The notes under the pieces: model-generated
Database searches by the model: none
Told to the model about the DNA's origin: nothing
What the model saw: the letters and a program-made list of their open reading frames with translations, nothing else
Part shown: piece after piece, positions 44,170 to 54,890 of the stretch
Layout of the letters: every line of letters starts with the position of its first letter
Position numbering within the stretch: position 1 is the stretch's first letter
Program-made: the position numbers and the translations under genes
Assembly (NCBI GenBank): GCA_019279435.1
Contig: JAAALK010000286.1
Span: forward strand, 36,269,712 to 36,333,711
Length of the DNA: 64,000 nucleotides
Source: Zizania palustris
Taxonomy: Eukaryota > Streptophyta > Magnoliopsida > Poales > Poaceae
Direction: 5' to 3'

Positions 44170-45685
44170 GAAGCTGGACAAAGACCCATTTCCCGTAAAC
44201 ACCGTCGACCTCGATGAAAAGAGAGTAATGATTTGGCCAGAGCAGGCCGAGTGAACTAAAGGGAAAGCAGTCATTATCGGGGAATCGCGCACACGCACAC
44301 TCGTACCAAAGAACCCTGAAGTAGGAGTGTGAAAGAGAAATGTCAACACACCCCCTTCGGCTAAGGCTCGCATGAAGCCGAAGGTGACATATCAGATGCC
44401 GTTGAACAAACATCAGAAAAAGGCTAAGGAAATAGGCCCCGCGCAAGAAGGCTAAGACAGCCAAAGGGGCCAAAATAGTTGAAGGATGGCTTTGGACCAC
44501 AGTGGCTGAACCCTCCAGACAAAGGCTTCAGACCTTAGTGGCTGAACCCTCCGCACAATGGCTTTGGACCTTAGTGGCCGAACCCTCCGCATAGTGGCTT
44601 CAGACCCCAGTGGCCGAAGCCTCCGCACGTCGAGTTCAGGCCTCAATGGCCGAACCCTTTATACAATGAGCTTGGACCCCAATGGCCGGACTCAACTCCG
44701 CCCTGGGCGAACCCTCAGCAGGAGGCTTCGGCCCATAATGGCCAAACATACCTTCGACCTGGCGGGACCCTTCGCTAGTATGATTCGAAATACCTTCAAC
44801 ATGGCCGAGCCCCCCTCAACAGTGGGTTAGGACCACAGTGGACAAAACCGCTAGAGCCACCGATGCCTCTGCCATACGATTGGACAGGGACCTCGTGGGC
44901 TCCGTACACCTCACCCCTAGAGTACCCTTCACAATATAACGCTGTCCCTTGTTTTCCTTCGAAGTATTATAACTGGCAGGGACAAACAGACGTGGCAAAG
45001 GAGGACATCATCCACAGGCTATCCGTGGTACCTCTGAATCGACTCGCACATGATAGATCCAAGGGATATGGACATGAAGTGGCGAAGGAGAGGGAGTTCG
45101 AAGCCATCACAGTCAAAGTAGGGTCTCAGGAAGTCCCAATCCCGAAGGCCTCCTCGCTGAAGCATGATGGAGGTAATTCCCTTGATCCAACCGAGGTCAG
45201 TGTCGGAGCCTGGTCCGATCGGCTGAACGAGGTCGATCCACCCGATAGGGTCCGCAGCGAAGCACCCTTCGATTATGAAACACGCGTGGCCGATCTGGGT
45301 GGTACCCCTTCGGCCAAAAACCACAAAACAAGGTAGTGACACCTGGTACAAAACCACCAACATCTTGGGCACCTCCAGGCATGTCCAAATCACAGAAAAG
45401 GCATCTACAATGCCTACGGGCACAGGAGATGCACGAGAAGAAAGCCGAGGATGAACGAGACACCATCTTTGAGGAAATCCGCCCTCGACCAACGATGAAG
45501 CAGGTATGGATACATAAGCCGGTTGAGATAACCAACTCGGCTCCTAGTGCGAGCAACGACGACGACATGCTCGACGACGACTACATTCCCATATCTGAGG
45601 GACCCACACCTCAGGCAATGGACATCAACTTCATCATGTTGCCCACCGAGTTCGCCCTGCCACAAGGCAAGGCTGAGGTCGCTTA
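44170..45685 (+). pseudogene. gag-protease linker of the outer Tat element, including a coding minisatellite
   Basis: Weakly conserved, stop-ridden region with one notable structure, the 36-bp repeats at 44485-44700. Further on are Pro/Tyr-rich sequence (GTSWAPYTSPLEYPSQYNAV), KAVKED-like helical stretches, KSQKRHLQCLRAQEMHEKK and an acidic segment before the protease. It probably encodes the proline-rich gag tail and spacer. Confidence 0.55.
44485..44700 (+). repeat. Six 36-bp tandem repeats encoding a 12-residue Pro/Trp motif
   Basis: Six consecutive 36-bp units start at 44485, 44521, 44557, 44593, 44629 and 44665. Read in the gag frame they give the period-12 motif GFxPQWPNPPHx. Units 2 and 3 carry TAG where the others have CAG or CAA. 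The repeats keep frame and length exactly, while bases vary between units. Confidence 0.85.
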
Positions 45686-45689
45686 GTTA

Positions 45690-46292
45690 ATCCTTGGCCC
45701 ATGCAATGCTATTTTTGAGAAACCCGAGGATACGACTCGCCACATGAAACCTCTCTACGTCAGGGGCCACATTGACGGGAAGCCGATATCCAGAATGCTT
45801 GTCGATGGGGGCGCCACTGTTAACCTAATGCCCTACTCTCTATTGAATAAACTTGGCAGAGGCGAGGAAGACTTAAAGAAAACTAACTGAATGCTCAACG
45901 GCTTCAATGGCGAGAGTTACAAGGCAAAGGGCGTACTCTCCATGGAATTGACGGTAGGTAACAAGACGTTACCAACAACATTCTTCGTTGTTGACGTGCA
46001 AGGTAACTACAACGTGCTACTCAGGCGTGACTGGATTCACACGAATTGTTGTATTCCTTCTACTTTGCACCAATGCTTGATACAGCGGGATGGCGACGAT
46101 GTAGAAGTCATACCAGCAGACACTTCGGCCCAGGTAGCATTGGCCGATGTGTCGATCGACGCCATTCACAATAGAGTAGAGTGTCTATCAGGTAGGGACC
46201 TTTCGGATTATGACTTCGTCAGTGTATCTGGGGGACGTTTCGTACTAGTGTCTGTAAAGCCGGCTGGTGTAGCTCGGCTATTTATAAATTAG
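45690..46292 (+). pseudogene. Aspartic protease, outer Tat element
   Basis: Tat-type retropepsin: ISRMLVDGGATVNLMPYSLL contains the D-G-G active-site variant usual in this lineage. It continues through LPTTFFVVDVQGNYNVLLRRDWIH to 46290. It has a stop at about 45684 and another at 45888. The protease would process the polyprotein. Confidence 0.75.
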
Positions 46293-46329
46293 TAAGTCAT
46301 GTCTAGTAAAAGTAATCTTGATTAGCTGA

Positions 46330-47475
46330 ATTCTCGCATAGAATAATATCGGTCTTCTAAAGACGGTTTTGCCGAGGCCATTGAGGATTTCAGCGAAGTA
46401 GAGAAGTTAGGACAAGGTTTTGCGTCAGCTGATCTCTTAGAAGAAGTCGATATAGGCAATGGTAGCATTCTAAGGCCGACCTTTGTAAACAAAAATTTGC
46501 AGGCTGGTGAGAAGGCCGAAGTAATAGAGTTGCTTCGGTCGTACGTTGATTTTTTCGCATGGGAGTATAGAGAGATGCCCGGATTAAGCTACGAGCTCAT
46601 GGAGCATCGACTACCTATTAAACCTAGGTTTAGGCCTTATAAATAGCCCCCTCATCGCTTTAATTCGGCCGTGTATGACCAAGTTAAAGAAGAGGTAGAA
46701 TGACTACTCAAAGCTGAGTTTATTAGCCATGCAAGTATGCTGAATGGGTCACTAATATTGTACCTGTAGAGAAGAAAGGGAGTGGCAAAATACGAGTTTG
46801 TATTGATTTTAGGGACCTGAACAAGGCCACTCCAAAAGACGAGTATCCCATGCCGATAGCCGACATGCTGATCAACGATGCTTCAGGACACAAGGTACTA
46901 AGTTTTCTTGATGGCAACGCCAGTTACAATCAAATTTTTATGGCCGAAGAGGGCGTCTACAAGACAGTCTTTCGATGCCATGGTTTTGTCGGCTTGTTTG
47001 AGTGGGTCGTTATGACTTTTGGTTTAAAGAATGCTGGCGCTACATATCAACGTGCTATGAACTTGATCTTTCATGACTTGCTAGGAGTTATGTTATAAGT
47101 GTACATAGATGATGTTGTAGTCAAATCGGACGCTATGGGTAACCACTTAGCCGATTTGAAGGTTGCTTTTGATAGGATGCAACAGTATGGCTTAAAAATG
47201 AACCCGCTCAAATGTGCTTTTGGCGTGTCAACAGGAAAGTTCTTATGGTTCATGATTCATGAAAGAGGTATTGAAATTGATCTTAAGAGGCTTGAAAAGA
47301 TTAGAAACTTTGCAGCGCCGACATGCAAGAGAGATGTGCAAAAGTTGCAAAGCAAGTTGAATTCTTTGTGTTGCTTTATATCTAACCTGTTTGGCAAAAT
47401 CGATGCTTTTGTCCCTATACTCCGGCTAAAGAATGAAGCCGAGTTCATTTGGGGGCAAGTCAGCAAAGCGCCTTT
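46330..47475 (+). pseudogene. Reverse transcriptase, outer Tat element
   Basis: Visible motifs: YVDFFAWEYREMPGL, MEHRLPIKPRFRPYK then a stop, KIRVCIDFRDLNKATPKDEY, SFLDGNASYNQI, VMTFGLKNAGATYQRAMN, then a TAA (47096-47098) immediately before VYIDDVVVKS with the catalytic aspartates, and GLKMNPLKCAFGV. At least three stops and several frame changes are present. Confidence 0.8.
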
Positions 47476-48391
47476 GAAAAGATTAAAGAGTGCTTATCAT
47501 CACCACCCGTGGTGAGAGCACCAAAGGCCAGAATTCCCTTTCGGTTGTACATCGCTGCAGAAGATAGCATGATAGGAGGCGTGCTGACCCAGGAGGTGGA
47601 GGGAAAAGAGTACATCATCACATTCTTAAGCCGCCGCTTGTTGGACGCCAAAACCAGGTACGTGTTTATGGAACGTCTGTGTTTATCGCTTTATTACGCA
47701 TGTACCAAATTACGTCACTATCTTGTCCCTACCACATGTATCATCGCTTGCCAAACCGATGTCATAAAATACATGTTGAAAAATCCGAATCTAAGTGGGA
47801 GAATCAGAAAGTGGGCTTACGCTTTAATTGAGTATGATTTGGCTTATGAACCTCTAAGAGCTATGAAAGGCCAAATTGTCGCTAATTTTCTAGTTGATCA
47901 TCACGTGGATGTCAATTGGGGTAACGATATTGCTCTAGTTGAGGTAGTACCATGGAAACTTTATTTTTATGGTTCAACTTGTAAGAATGGCCAAGGTATC
48001 GGGGTAGTTCTCATATCACCTAGTGGAATGCACTTTGAAACCTCGGCCCGTTTAGAATTTCCCTCTACTAATAACCAAGCTGAGTATGAAGTTTTATTGC
48101 TAGGACTTGAATTGCTAGTCCATAGGTGCTAAACATGTTTATGCACATGGTGACTCTATGTTAGTAGTACAACAAGTAGCTAAAAGTTCTCAATGCTTTA
48201 ATGGTTTGTTAAATAGTTACTTGGATAGATGTTTAGACACAGTTGCTACTTTCGACGACTTAAAAATTTCTCACATGTCAAGAGAGGCCAACTCAATTGC
48301 AAATGATTTGGCTCAGCAAGCATCAGGCTATCAAGACAGGAGAGGAAAATTTTCTGAACAGGAAAAGCCAATGCTTGGTCTCACTGTCGAG
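47476..48391 (+). pseudogene. RNase H plus second archaeal-type RNase H, outer Tat element
   Basis: The first part reads RIPFRLYIAAEDSMIGGVLTQ, YITFLSRRLLDAKTRY and LRHYLV, the Gypsy RNase H. From about 47938 a second RNase H begins: WKLYFYGSTCKNGQGIGVVL, where the first acidic residue of the usual D-G-S is Tyr here, then NNQAEYEVLLLGLELL, a 1-base frame change at about 48120, then HGDSMLVVQQVA and REANSIANDLAQQAS. A second RNase H is a hallmark of the Tat lineage. The Tyr suggests loss of activity in addition to the frameshift. Confidence 0.75.
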
Positions 48392-48660
48392 ACCAGAAGC
48401 TTCAGGCAGGCGCAAGGTCCATCGACCCCTCCGGGTTGGACCCCTCCGGCCACCGAAGGGTGTCACGTGCTGGAGCCCTTGTGCCGTAGCCCTTCATCCG
48501 TCGAAGGGTCCTACGCACTAGAGCCCTCGCGCCGAAGCCTTCTAGACGGTAGAAGCCTTCGGGAACCGGACCCCTCCGATGGAAGGCTCCGCTCTGATCG
48601 GCTTCGCACGGCCGATCCAGTCAACCTTCAGCAGAAACAGGAAAGGCCCGGGAGGCACTC
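48392..48660 (+). repeat. Low-complexity linker between second RNase H and integrase
   Basis: Open but compositionally distinct stretch, Pro/Ser/Arg/Leu-rich, built from imperfect repeats (CHVLEPLCRSPSSVEGS, then SYALEPSRRSLLDGR). It is rich in CGAAGG/CCTTCG words like the LTR of the same element. The equivalent place in the 51.8-55.3 kb element is filled with a different palindromic repeat. Confidence 0.6.
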
Positions 48661-49981
48661 CGAAGTTATCAATTTAGACATCACTCTAGGAGAGGAGTTA
48701 GTAAACCCTCCAGATATTCATAAGGATGATAGGAGAATCCCAATCGTCCAGTATTTAAGGAATCCCAATCAAAAGGTTGATCGGAAAGTTTGGCGACAAG
48801 CGTTTAAATTTGTGTTGCTAGGTGATGTATTATATCGCCAAACTATTGATGGAGTACTCTTAAAGTGTTTACATGCTGATCAATCCAAAGTAGCTATAGG
48901 AGAAGTCCATGAAGGGCTTTGTGGCACTCATCAGTCGGCCCAGAAAATGAGTTGGATGCTCAAAAGAGCAGGTTTCTACTGTCCGACTATGTCCGAGGAC
49001 TTTTTTAAGTACTATAGAGGGTGTGAAGCATGTCAAAGGTTTGGTAATGTTCAATTAGCTCCTGCATCGCTACTTAATCCTATTATCAAGACATGGCTGT
49101 TCCGAGGTTGGGGACTAGACTTCATCAGCCAGATTTATCCTCCCTCTTCAAAAGGGCATCGGTTCATACTGATGGCGACAGACTACATCACCAAATGGAC
49201 CGAAGCCGTGCCTCTTAACAATATGACTCATAATGAGGTAACTGATTTTATCTTGAATCACATTATACATAGATTCAGTATTCCCCAAACTCTCACTACA
49301 GATCAAGGTACTTCATTCGTTGCCAAAGAAGTGAGAGACTTTGCCGAATTTTATTGTATTAAGTTAATAAACTCTTCACCATACTATGCTCAGGCCAATG
49401 GTCAGGTCGAGTCTAGTAATAAAATTGTGATTAAGATCATTAAGAAGAAAATTGAAGAGTTCCCTAAAAGGTGGCATGAAGTGCTTTCAGAAGCATTGTG
49501 GGCTTACAGAGTTGCAAAGCACAGTGCTACCAAAGTTAGTCTGTATGAGTTAGTATATGGGCAAGAGGCCGTTCTACCCGTAGAGGTGGATCTTGGTTCT
49601 TTAAGGTTTCGTAAGCAAGATGGCTTATCAGTCGATGAATATGAGACTCTTTTGAAAGACAATTTAGAGGAAGTGACCGATAAAAAGTTAAGGGCTTTAG
49701 AAGCTATAGAGAAAGACAAAAGGCGAGTAGCTAGAGCCTACAAAAAAATATTTAAACCAAAATCATTCCAAGTTGGTGACTTGGTTTGGAAGATGATTTT
49801 ACCTTTAGGCACTAAGAGCCCAAAATTTGGCAAATGGTCGCCCAGTTGGGAGGGTCCCTTCAAAATAGTCAAAATATCTCCAGGTAATACATATTTATTA
49901 GAGTCTCTACAAGGAGAGTGATTTCAAAGAGCCTTGAATGATAGGTATTTGAAGAAATACTTCCCAAGTGTGTGGCAAAGC
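48661..49981 (+). pseudogene. Integrase, outer Tat element
   Basis: Same open frame as the second RNase H part (from 48158 to 49921). HHCC finger: HEGLCGTHQSAQKMSWMLKR and YYRGCEACQRFGN. Catalytic core: WGLDFISQIYPPSS, TDQGTSFVAKEV, ANGQVESSNKIV (D, D, E). The C-terminal domain includes FQVGDLVWKMILP and WSPSWEGPFKIVKI. It breaks at 49919 (TGA) near the end; RALNDRYLKKYFP follows. Apart from the end this is the best-preserved part of the element. Confidence 0.85.
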
Positions 49982-50060
49982 ACTTGAAAGTGTCGAAAGG
50001 TAGATATGGAAGGTATCGTCCTTAGCCCGTTATGCTTTTAGTTCACTTAGTTCACTAACA

Positions 50061-50074
50061 GGCAGGGGGGCATG
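50061..50074 (+). other. Polypurine tract, outer Tat element
   Basis: GGCAGGGGGGCATG directly before the LTR start TGTTGATAG. The related minus-strand element has AGGCAGGGGGCATG before its LTR (complement at 53059-53072). Confidence 0.75.
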
Positions 50075-51468
50075 TGTTGATAGAAAAAATGGCATTAATG
50101 GTCAAGATTGTCAAAATATCAATTTTGGTAATTTGGGCCGAAAATACACAAGTTCTGGATCAGGCCGAAGGCCCATTGAGCATTGGGCTTCAGAGGCCCT
50201 CTAACGACGTGTTACCTTCGGCCCAAAGGCCCATCGAACATGAGCTTTGGAAGCCTTCTAGCAGCCTGCTACCTTCGGCCCGCAGGCCTACGGAGGCCTG
50301 CCCCATCGAAGCTTCGGCTCGAGGAGCATGCTTTGGCAGGCCCTATTGGAGGCCCACTTTAGGCTGATTTTCGGAGATAGAGTTTGAGTCTGATTCTGGC
50401 TAATTTTATCTCTAAAGTTTGATTAGGCCGAATCCTACTAAATTAAATCTTAGAGATAAGAAGACTAGCTCCTATAAATATAGGGGTGAGGCCGGTTCAT
50501 TAAAGCCCCAACAAAAATCAATTACAAAGCCCTAGCTTTGAACCGTACCTTACTTTTTATTTACTTTTCTGCAACCTTCGTGGGTTTGCCTGGAAGCCCT
50601 CCACCGACCACGCCAAAACCGTGGTAAGCCTTGTTACTTCGCCCGTGAAGTACCTGTTAATCTACGTAACAGATTGCTATCGCCTTGTTACTTCGCTTGT
50701 GAAATATCCGTTAATCTACGTAACAGATTGCTACCTTCGTTTCTCTACTGCAGAACTTAGCAGATTCGGCCCCCAGGCCGAATAAGCACTTGATCTCTGT
50801 TCTATTGTAGGTTTCCATGTTCGAAGCCCCTTCACCGGAGGTTTCCGGAGCCAGGAAGCTGGTTTTGGAGGCTGACAGAACACCCTTCGGCGGAACCCCT
50901 GCTTCGACTACCCGTGCCAGACCATCACGCTGTTGCCGGTTTGACCAAGTCCCGCACGCCAGAGTGCTCTGCAGTAGGCTTCGTCACGTCATACTTCGTC
51001 ACACCTACACTTTGCTACGGACGAAGTCACGCCAGTACATTGTGTTGGAATATTTTGTCGTGTTAGAGACTTCGCACCAAACCCCACAGTTCGGAGGTGA
51101 TTTTTTGTCAAGATCTGTTCAAAGCCAGCCTTCGGTCAGATCAGTCTGAACGCCGAAGACTACCTTCGGTGAGACCCTTCACACCAGATGCTAAAGGTAC
51201 CCTTCGGCGAACCCCTTCGCACAATATACTTTGAATCAGTTATGCTCCATGCAGCTTGCTGGTTTATTTTATTTAATATATTTCTTTTCGGCTAATTGGA
51301 TTATTTATGTGTGATCTGATTACCTGGCAACTCCACCCCCGTGCTACTGTTAAGCGTAGTTGGAACGTGATGTCAGTGTTGTGTTACGCTTAGGCTAGTC
51401 CCTAAGTATCTGCACACTTTTGGATCGTCGAACTAACCCAAGTGCAGGGGCACACTTTTGTGTCAACA
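50075..51468 (+). repeat. 3' LTR of the outer Tat element (1394 bp)
   Basis: TGTTGATAG...TTTTGTGTCAACA, with the terminal inverted TGTTGA/TCAACA. TATA box TATAAATA at 50473-50480. It contains several GGCC/CTTCGG palindromes (50160-50360) and two tandem-like copies of a TTACTTCGCC...CTACGTAACAGATTGCTA module at 50632-50735, also present in the left LTR. Confidence 0.85.
50473..50480 (+). promoter_or_regulatory. LTR TATA box, outer Tat element
   Basis: TATAAATA in GCTCCTATAAATATAGGGG, about 400 bp into the LTR, as in the related LTR on the minus strand (52764-52771). Confidence 0.6.
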
Positions 51469-51771
51469 GATATACTAGGTTTTTATCTGTTTAAATATAA
51501 GTCACACTTATTACTCTAGAGTTTCTCAACATCTTGGTAGACTTCAATCATTTTTTAATGTGTCTTGATGACTTCATATTATCCTTTGCACTATTTACTT
51601 TGACTATCATAGTTCATAATGATAGCTAGCACTGGTTTTTCAACCATGAGAAAGTCCATCAAATAGGTCACACATTCACTTTGCCTCCATAGTTGTATGT
51701 CTAAAGAAATAAGTTCTGCTTCCATGGTTGACCTAATCAAAATGGTCTATTTGAGAGACCTCCATGATCTT
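51469..51771 (-). pseudogene. Copia RNase H fragment (old host element of the outer Tat insertion)
   Basis: The minus strand from about 51750 reads STMEAELISLDIQLW, matching the conserved S-T-x-E-A-E of Copia RNase H, then LMDFLMVEKPVLAIIMNYDS (cf. the N-C-D-N-Q motif). After that come stops and frame changes, although recognisable sequence continues to the LTR boundary at 51468. It is too short and decayed for lineage assignment. The outer Tat element seems to have inserted just downstream of it; 3327-3553 would be the other side. Confidence 0.6.
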
Positions 51772-53058
51772 TGTTGGCGCAGAAATGCGCCCCCGCACTT
51801 GGGCCGGTTCGACGTCCAAAAGTATCACAATGATACCGACGTCGCGTTCTGACTACCCTAGATAGTGACAAGGGATTTGGAGTCACCAGGCAATCAGATA
51901 AATAGTTAATATTTTAATCCAATTGGCCGAAAAGTATTAGTAACAATGTGAACAGTAACAAAAATGACCAAAATACCTGGAATCGGCCAATTCCGAGGCC
52001 GATTCGGAGTTACAGCAAATATTGGTCCGAAGGGTCCTTGGGACACCTTCGTCCTCAATCCCGGTCAGGCCGGAGGCACAACCTCGGTCGGACCAGAGGT
52101 CGCGAAGGGGCTCCAAGCGAAGTCACGAAGGTCGCTGCGAGGTGGCTCCGACACGGTGAGGAGAGCTCTGATCGGACCGACAAAGCCTCCCTGGTCCGAC
52201 CGACGAAGTAGACTTCGAAAGGCACGGGCTCCAGCGTGTAAGGCTCCGGCGAAGGACTTTGGCGAAGGGCTTCGGCGCAGTGCGAAGTATCCCGGTCAGA
52301 CCGATGTGTTGCCCTCGATCTGACCGGTCGTTGCTGACAACAGCCTGACGAAGGGCTCTGGTCAGACCGGTACCTCAACGCCGGTCGGACCGAAGTAACA
52401 GATCCGATCTGTTAAACCTGGTAACCTTAGCAAATAATCCCCAATCACCTCCAAACTTTGCAGATATGTTTAGGACGACAATTGATATGCAAAAACAATA
52501 AGAGATCAAACACAATTCGGTCGGAGGGCCGAATTACCAGGTAGGGAATAAAAACAGATAAAAAGGATAACAATCCGTTACGTGGATTAACGAGAGGTTC
52601 ACAAGCAAACCAGCATGGGTTACCGTGATTATGGGTGCGGCAAACGGAGGGCTTTCAAGCAAACCCACAAAGATGCGGAAAAGTAAAGAAAATAAATACG
52701 ATTCAAAGCTAGGGCTTTGGATTGGTGTGTTGGAGAGAGCCCTTGAATCGGCCTTGCCCCTAGTATTTATAGGCGGGTGAGCTAGTTATCCCTGGCTAGA
52801 GATAGAGTTAGATGCATCCAAAACCCTATTGAGATAAGTTTTGGGTGAAAATACCTCGAATCCTACTCAGATCCGTAATCTAGACCCTGGTCGGTCTGAT
52901 CGAGCCCATGGGTCCAGTCTGACCGGACCTGGCCGGTTAGACCGACCTACCATAGCCGGTCAGACCGGCCTTTGCCAGGTTGACATATTTTCGGTCAAAA
53001 ATACTATTTTTTCAATATTTGCCTAGTTTGACCATTAATTCCATTTTTGCCATAAACA
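51772..53058 (-). repeat. LTR of a Tat-lineage element rich in GGTCAGACC palindromes (1287 bp)
   Basis: The + strand reads TGTTGGCGCAGAAATGCG...TTTTTGCCATAAACA. Many near-palindromic CGGTCAGACCG / CGGTCGGACCGA words occur at 52080-52400 and 52880-52980. TATA box (minus TATAAATA) at 52764-52771. The sequence left of 51772 shows no primer-binding site, so this is the outer end of the element. Confidence 0.8.
52764..52771 (-). promoter_or_regulatory. LTR TATA box
   Basis: The minus strand reads GCCTATAAATACTAGGGG. It fixes transcription to the minus strand. Confidence 0.6.
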
Positions 53059-53072
53059 CATGCCCCCTGCCT

Positions 53073-54890
53073 TTTAGCAAACTTAGTGAGCTAAAAGCAC
53101 GACAGGCCTTGGGCGATACCTGCAATATCGGCCTTTTAACACTTCAAGCGTTTTGCCACACACTTGGGAAGTACTTTTTTAAATATCTACCATTCAAAGC
53201 CCTTCGAAATCACTCTCCTTGTAAAGATTCTAGGACATATGCATTGCCCGGAGCGATTTCGACTTCCTTAAAAGGTCCTTCTCAACTAGGTGACCATTTA
53301 CCGAATTTTGAACTCCTAGTGCCTAATGTCAAAATCGTCTTCCACACCAAATCATTGATTTGAAACGATTTTGCCTTGTCCTTCTTGTTGTAGGCCCTAA
53401 CTACTCTTCTTTTATCTCTCTATATTGCTTCTAGAGCCTTCAACCTCTTATCGGTCACCTCTTCTAAATTATCCTTTAGAAGTGTCTCATATTAATCGAC
53501 CAATAATCCATCTTGCTTAAGAAATCTAAGTGAGCCAAGATCCACCTCTACCGGTAGAACGGCTTCTTGTCCATATACTAACTCATAAGGACTGACTTTA
53601 GTGGCACCATGCTTTGCAACTCTACTAGCCCATAGAGCTTCAGAAAGTACCTCATGCCACCTTTTTGGAAACTCCTCAATCTTTTTCTTGATCAATTTTG
53701 AAATCCTAGTGCCTAATGGCAAAATCATCTTCCACACCAAATCATTGATTTAAAACAATTTTGCCTTGACCTTTTTGTTGTAGGCCCTAACTACTCTTCT
53801 TTTATCTCTCTCTATTGCCTCTAGAGCCTTCAACCTCTTATCGGTCACCTCTTCTAAATTATCCTTTAGAAGTGTCTCATATTCGTCGACCAATAAGCCA
53901 TCTTTCTTAAGAAATCTAAGTGAGCCAAGATCCACCTCTACCGGTAGAACGACTTCTTGTCCATATACTAACTCATAAGGACTGACTTTAGTGGCACTAT
54001 GCTTTGCAACTCTACTAGCCCATAGAACTTCAGAAAGTACCTCGTGCCACCTTTTTGGAAACTCCTCAATCTTTTTCTTGATCAATTTAATCACAGTTTT
54101 GTTACTAGACTCGGCCTGACCATTGGCCTAAGCATAATATGGTGAAGAGTTTACGAATTTGACCCCATAGTATTCGGCAAAGTCCCTCACCTATTTAGCA
54201 ACAAATGAAGTACCTTGGTCCGTAGTGAGAGTTTGGGGAATGCCGAATCTATGTATAATGTGTTTCAAGATGAAATCAATTACCTCGTTGTGAGTCATGT
54301 TCTTTAGCGGCACGGCCTCGGTCCATTTGGTGAAATAATCTGTTGCCATCAACACGAACCAATGCCCTTTCGAAGATGGAGGATGAATTTGGCCGATGAA
54401 GTCTAAACTCCAACCTCGGAATGACCATGGTTTGATAATAGGATTAAGTATAGACGCGGGTGCTAGCTGGATATTTCCAAATTTTTGACAAGCTTCACAT
54501 CCTCTATAGTATCTAAAACAGTCTTCAGTCATAGTCGGCCAGTAAAAACCTGCTCTTTTGAGCATCCAAGTCATCTTCAGGGCTGACTGATGAGTACCGC
54601 AAAGCCCTTCATGTACTTCGCCTGCAGCAACTCTAGCTTGATTGTGGTCCAAACACTTCAAAAGCACTCCATCAATAGTTCGGCGATACAATACATCGTC
54701 GAGCAAAACAAATTTGAAAGCTTGTCGCCGAACCTTCCGATCAATCTTTTGGCTTGGATTTCTCAAATATTGGACAATTAGGACCCTCCAATCGTCCTCA
54801 CTAACCAAAGGAGCAATGGACAAATTTCCACTAGAACTGGCCTCAAGGTTTACCATTTGGACCTACCCCCCGAGCTCTAAACCTTCCTAA
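53073..54890 (-). pseudogene. Tat integrase, minus strand, with an internal duplication
   Basis: From 54856 downward: LIVQYLRNPSQKIDRKV, the HHCC finger (HEGLCGTHQSALKMTWMLKR, YRGCEACQKFGN), WSLDFIGQIHPPSSKGH, TDQGTSFVAK followed by a stop (54191), a short region with another stop, then KKKIEEFPKRWHEVLSEVLW and the C-terminal part. The C-terminal part occurs twice because of a 390-bp tandem duplication (53308-54087). It is clearly dead. Confidence 0.85.
53308..54087 (-). repeat. 390-bp tandem duplication within integrase
   Basis: Two direct copies, 53308-53697 and 53698-54087, each containing CCTAGTGCCTAATG...TTTTTCTTGATCAATTT at exactly 390-bp spacing. Both junctions share AATTTTGAA (53304-53312, 53693-53701), which suggests slippage or unequal exchange at a short repeat. 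The copies have diverged at several sites (for example ATTAATCGAC vs ATTCGTCGAC). Confidence 0.85.

Larger units (their letters stand above)
3554..51468 (+). mobile_element. Outer Tat-lineage Gypsy retrotransposon, decayed and heavily nested
   Basis: Order on the + strand: LTR (3554-4907), primer-binding region, gag pieces, protease, reverse transcriptase, RNase H, second (archaeal-type) RNase H, integrase, polypurine tract, LTR (50075-51468). The second RNase H is typical of Tat. Three insertions with perfect 5-bp target duplications interrupt it (5232-9309, 9442-39775, 40367-43402). About 10.5 kb is its own sequence. The left LTR lacks about 45 bp at its start, so the element's own target duplication cannot be read. 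Many stops and frameshifts make it a dead copy. Confidence 0.85.
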
